From NCBI GenBank assembly GCA_002299425.1, contig DBNW01000064.1:1-23262 (forward strand): a DNA stretch of 23,262 nucleotides, in the 5' to 3' direction. The notes under the pieces were generated by a model, which was not told the origin of the DNA, searched no databases, and saw only the letters and a list, made by a program, of their open reading frames with translations. This document shows positions 22,982 to 23,262 of the stretch, piece after piece (position 1 is the first letter of the stretch; every line of letters starts with the position of its first letter). Made by a program: the position numbers and the translations under genes. Source of the stretch: Methylococcaceae bacterium UBA662. Its GTDB lineage: Bacteria; Pseudomonadota; Gammaproteobacteria; Methylococcales; Methylomonadaceae.

Positions 22982-23262
22982 ATGTACCAATACACTCCAG
23001 TAGACCAAACCCTTGTCGATGAGCGGGTTGCCCAGTTTCGGAAGCAAACCGAACAGTACCTGAAAGGCGAGTTAACCGACGATCAGTTCCGTGCCTTGCG
23101 TTTAAGAAACGGCCTGTATATCCAAACCCATGCGCCGATGCTGCGTATCGCCGTCCCCTATGGCCTGCTCAGCTCCAAACAAGTACGCAAAATCGCCCAT
23201 ATCGCCCGGACATACGATAAAAATTACTGCCATTTCACCACCCGGCAAAATATCCAGTTCAA
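22982..23262 (+). CDS. nitrite/sulfite reductase, N-terminal part
   Basis: The window ends 93 codons into this gene. The visible part has the N-terminal ferredoxin-like half domain of sirohaem nitrite/sulfite reductases: LRLRNGLYIQTHAPMLRIAVPYGLLSSKQVRKIAHIA (about 38-74) and HFTTRQNIQF (84-93), the substrate/sirohaem-contact region. The start MYQYTPVDQTLVDERVAQFRKQ is characteristic of the CysI-type proteins of Pseudomonas and methanotrophs. It would reduce sulfite to sulfide in sulfur assimilation. The 4Fe-4S cysteines lie beyond the edge, so sulfite versus nitrite preference cannot be judged. It is divergent from nhaD across 147 bases that hold its promoter. Confidence 0.9.
   Translation, partial: MYQYTPVDQTLVDERVAQFRKQTEQYLKGELTDDQFRALRLRNGLYIQTHAPMLRIAVPYGLLSSKQVRKIAHIARTYDKNYCHFTTRQNIQF

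Noticed and set aside
1..23262. CRISPR array, tRNA, rRNA or intact transposase
   Set aside because: No regularly spaced repeats, cloverleaf-like sequence, rRNA signature or transposase motif was seen by eye on either strand.

Overview
The window looks like the replication-origin region of a gammaproteobacterial chromosome of moderate GC. The order dnaA-oriC-dnaN-recF-gyrB, the E. coli-like lengths of these proteins (GyrB keeps E. coli residue numbering at its catalytic site) and the dapC-dapD pair fit this. PQQ-biosynthesis genes, a SufU-type scaffold and a Pseudomonas/methanotroph-style nitrite/sulfite reductase suggest a methylotroph or methanotroph (Methylococcales-like). That lineage call is an inference: no methane or methanol oxidation gene is in the window.

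Layout. 1-6396 (+): dnaA, an intergenic oriC with three perfect and two near-perfect DnaA boxes around an AT-rich stretch, dnaN, recF and gyrB. Two identical parS-like palindromes sit at the recF/gyrB junction. 6397-7458: decayed DNA holding two gene remnants that point away from each other and both lack N-termini, a sulfotransferase tail (-) and a probable glycosyltransferase tail (+). 7459-7917 (+): sufU without other suf genes. 7926-17617 (-): a long, tightly packed minus-strand run, in transcription order sulfotransferase, glycosyltransferase, GT14-like glycosyltransferase, glycosyltransferase, TlpA-like thioredoxin, hemJ, M48 lipoprotein peptidase, dapC, dapD, pqqD, pqqE. 17757-19972 (+): serA and serB with overlapping ends, driven by an extended -10 promoter. 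20120-22834 (-): nhaD then ampG. 22982-end (+): the first 93 codons of a nitrite/sulfite reductase.

How the genes fit together. The left third is replication initiation and segregation. The minus-strand run mixes a four-gene glycan/sulfation module, probably acting on a surface or secreted glycan, with envelope/redox genes (tlpA, hemJ, M48), lysine and peptidoglycan precursor synthesis (dapC, dapD) and the last part of PQQ maturation (pqqD, pqqE without pqqABC). Serine synthesis, muropeptide uptake, sodium/proton exchange and sulfite reduction complete the window.

The least described parts are the sulfotransferase/glycosyltransferase module, whose GT14-like member carries a C-terminal domain resembling a sulfotransferase with a lost P-loop, and the paired remnants of the same two enzyme classes beside gyrB. 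No CRISPR array, rRNA, tRNA or intact insertion sequence was seen.
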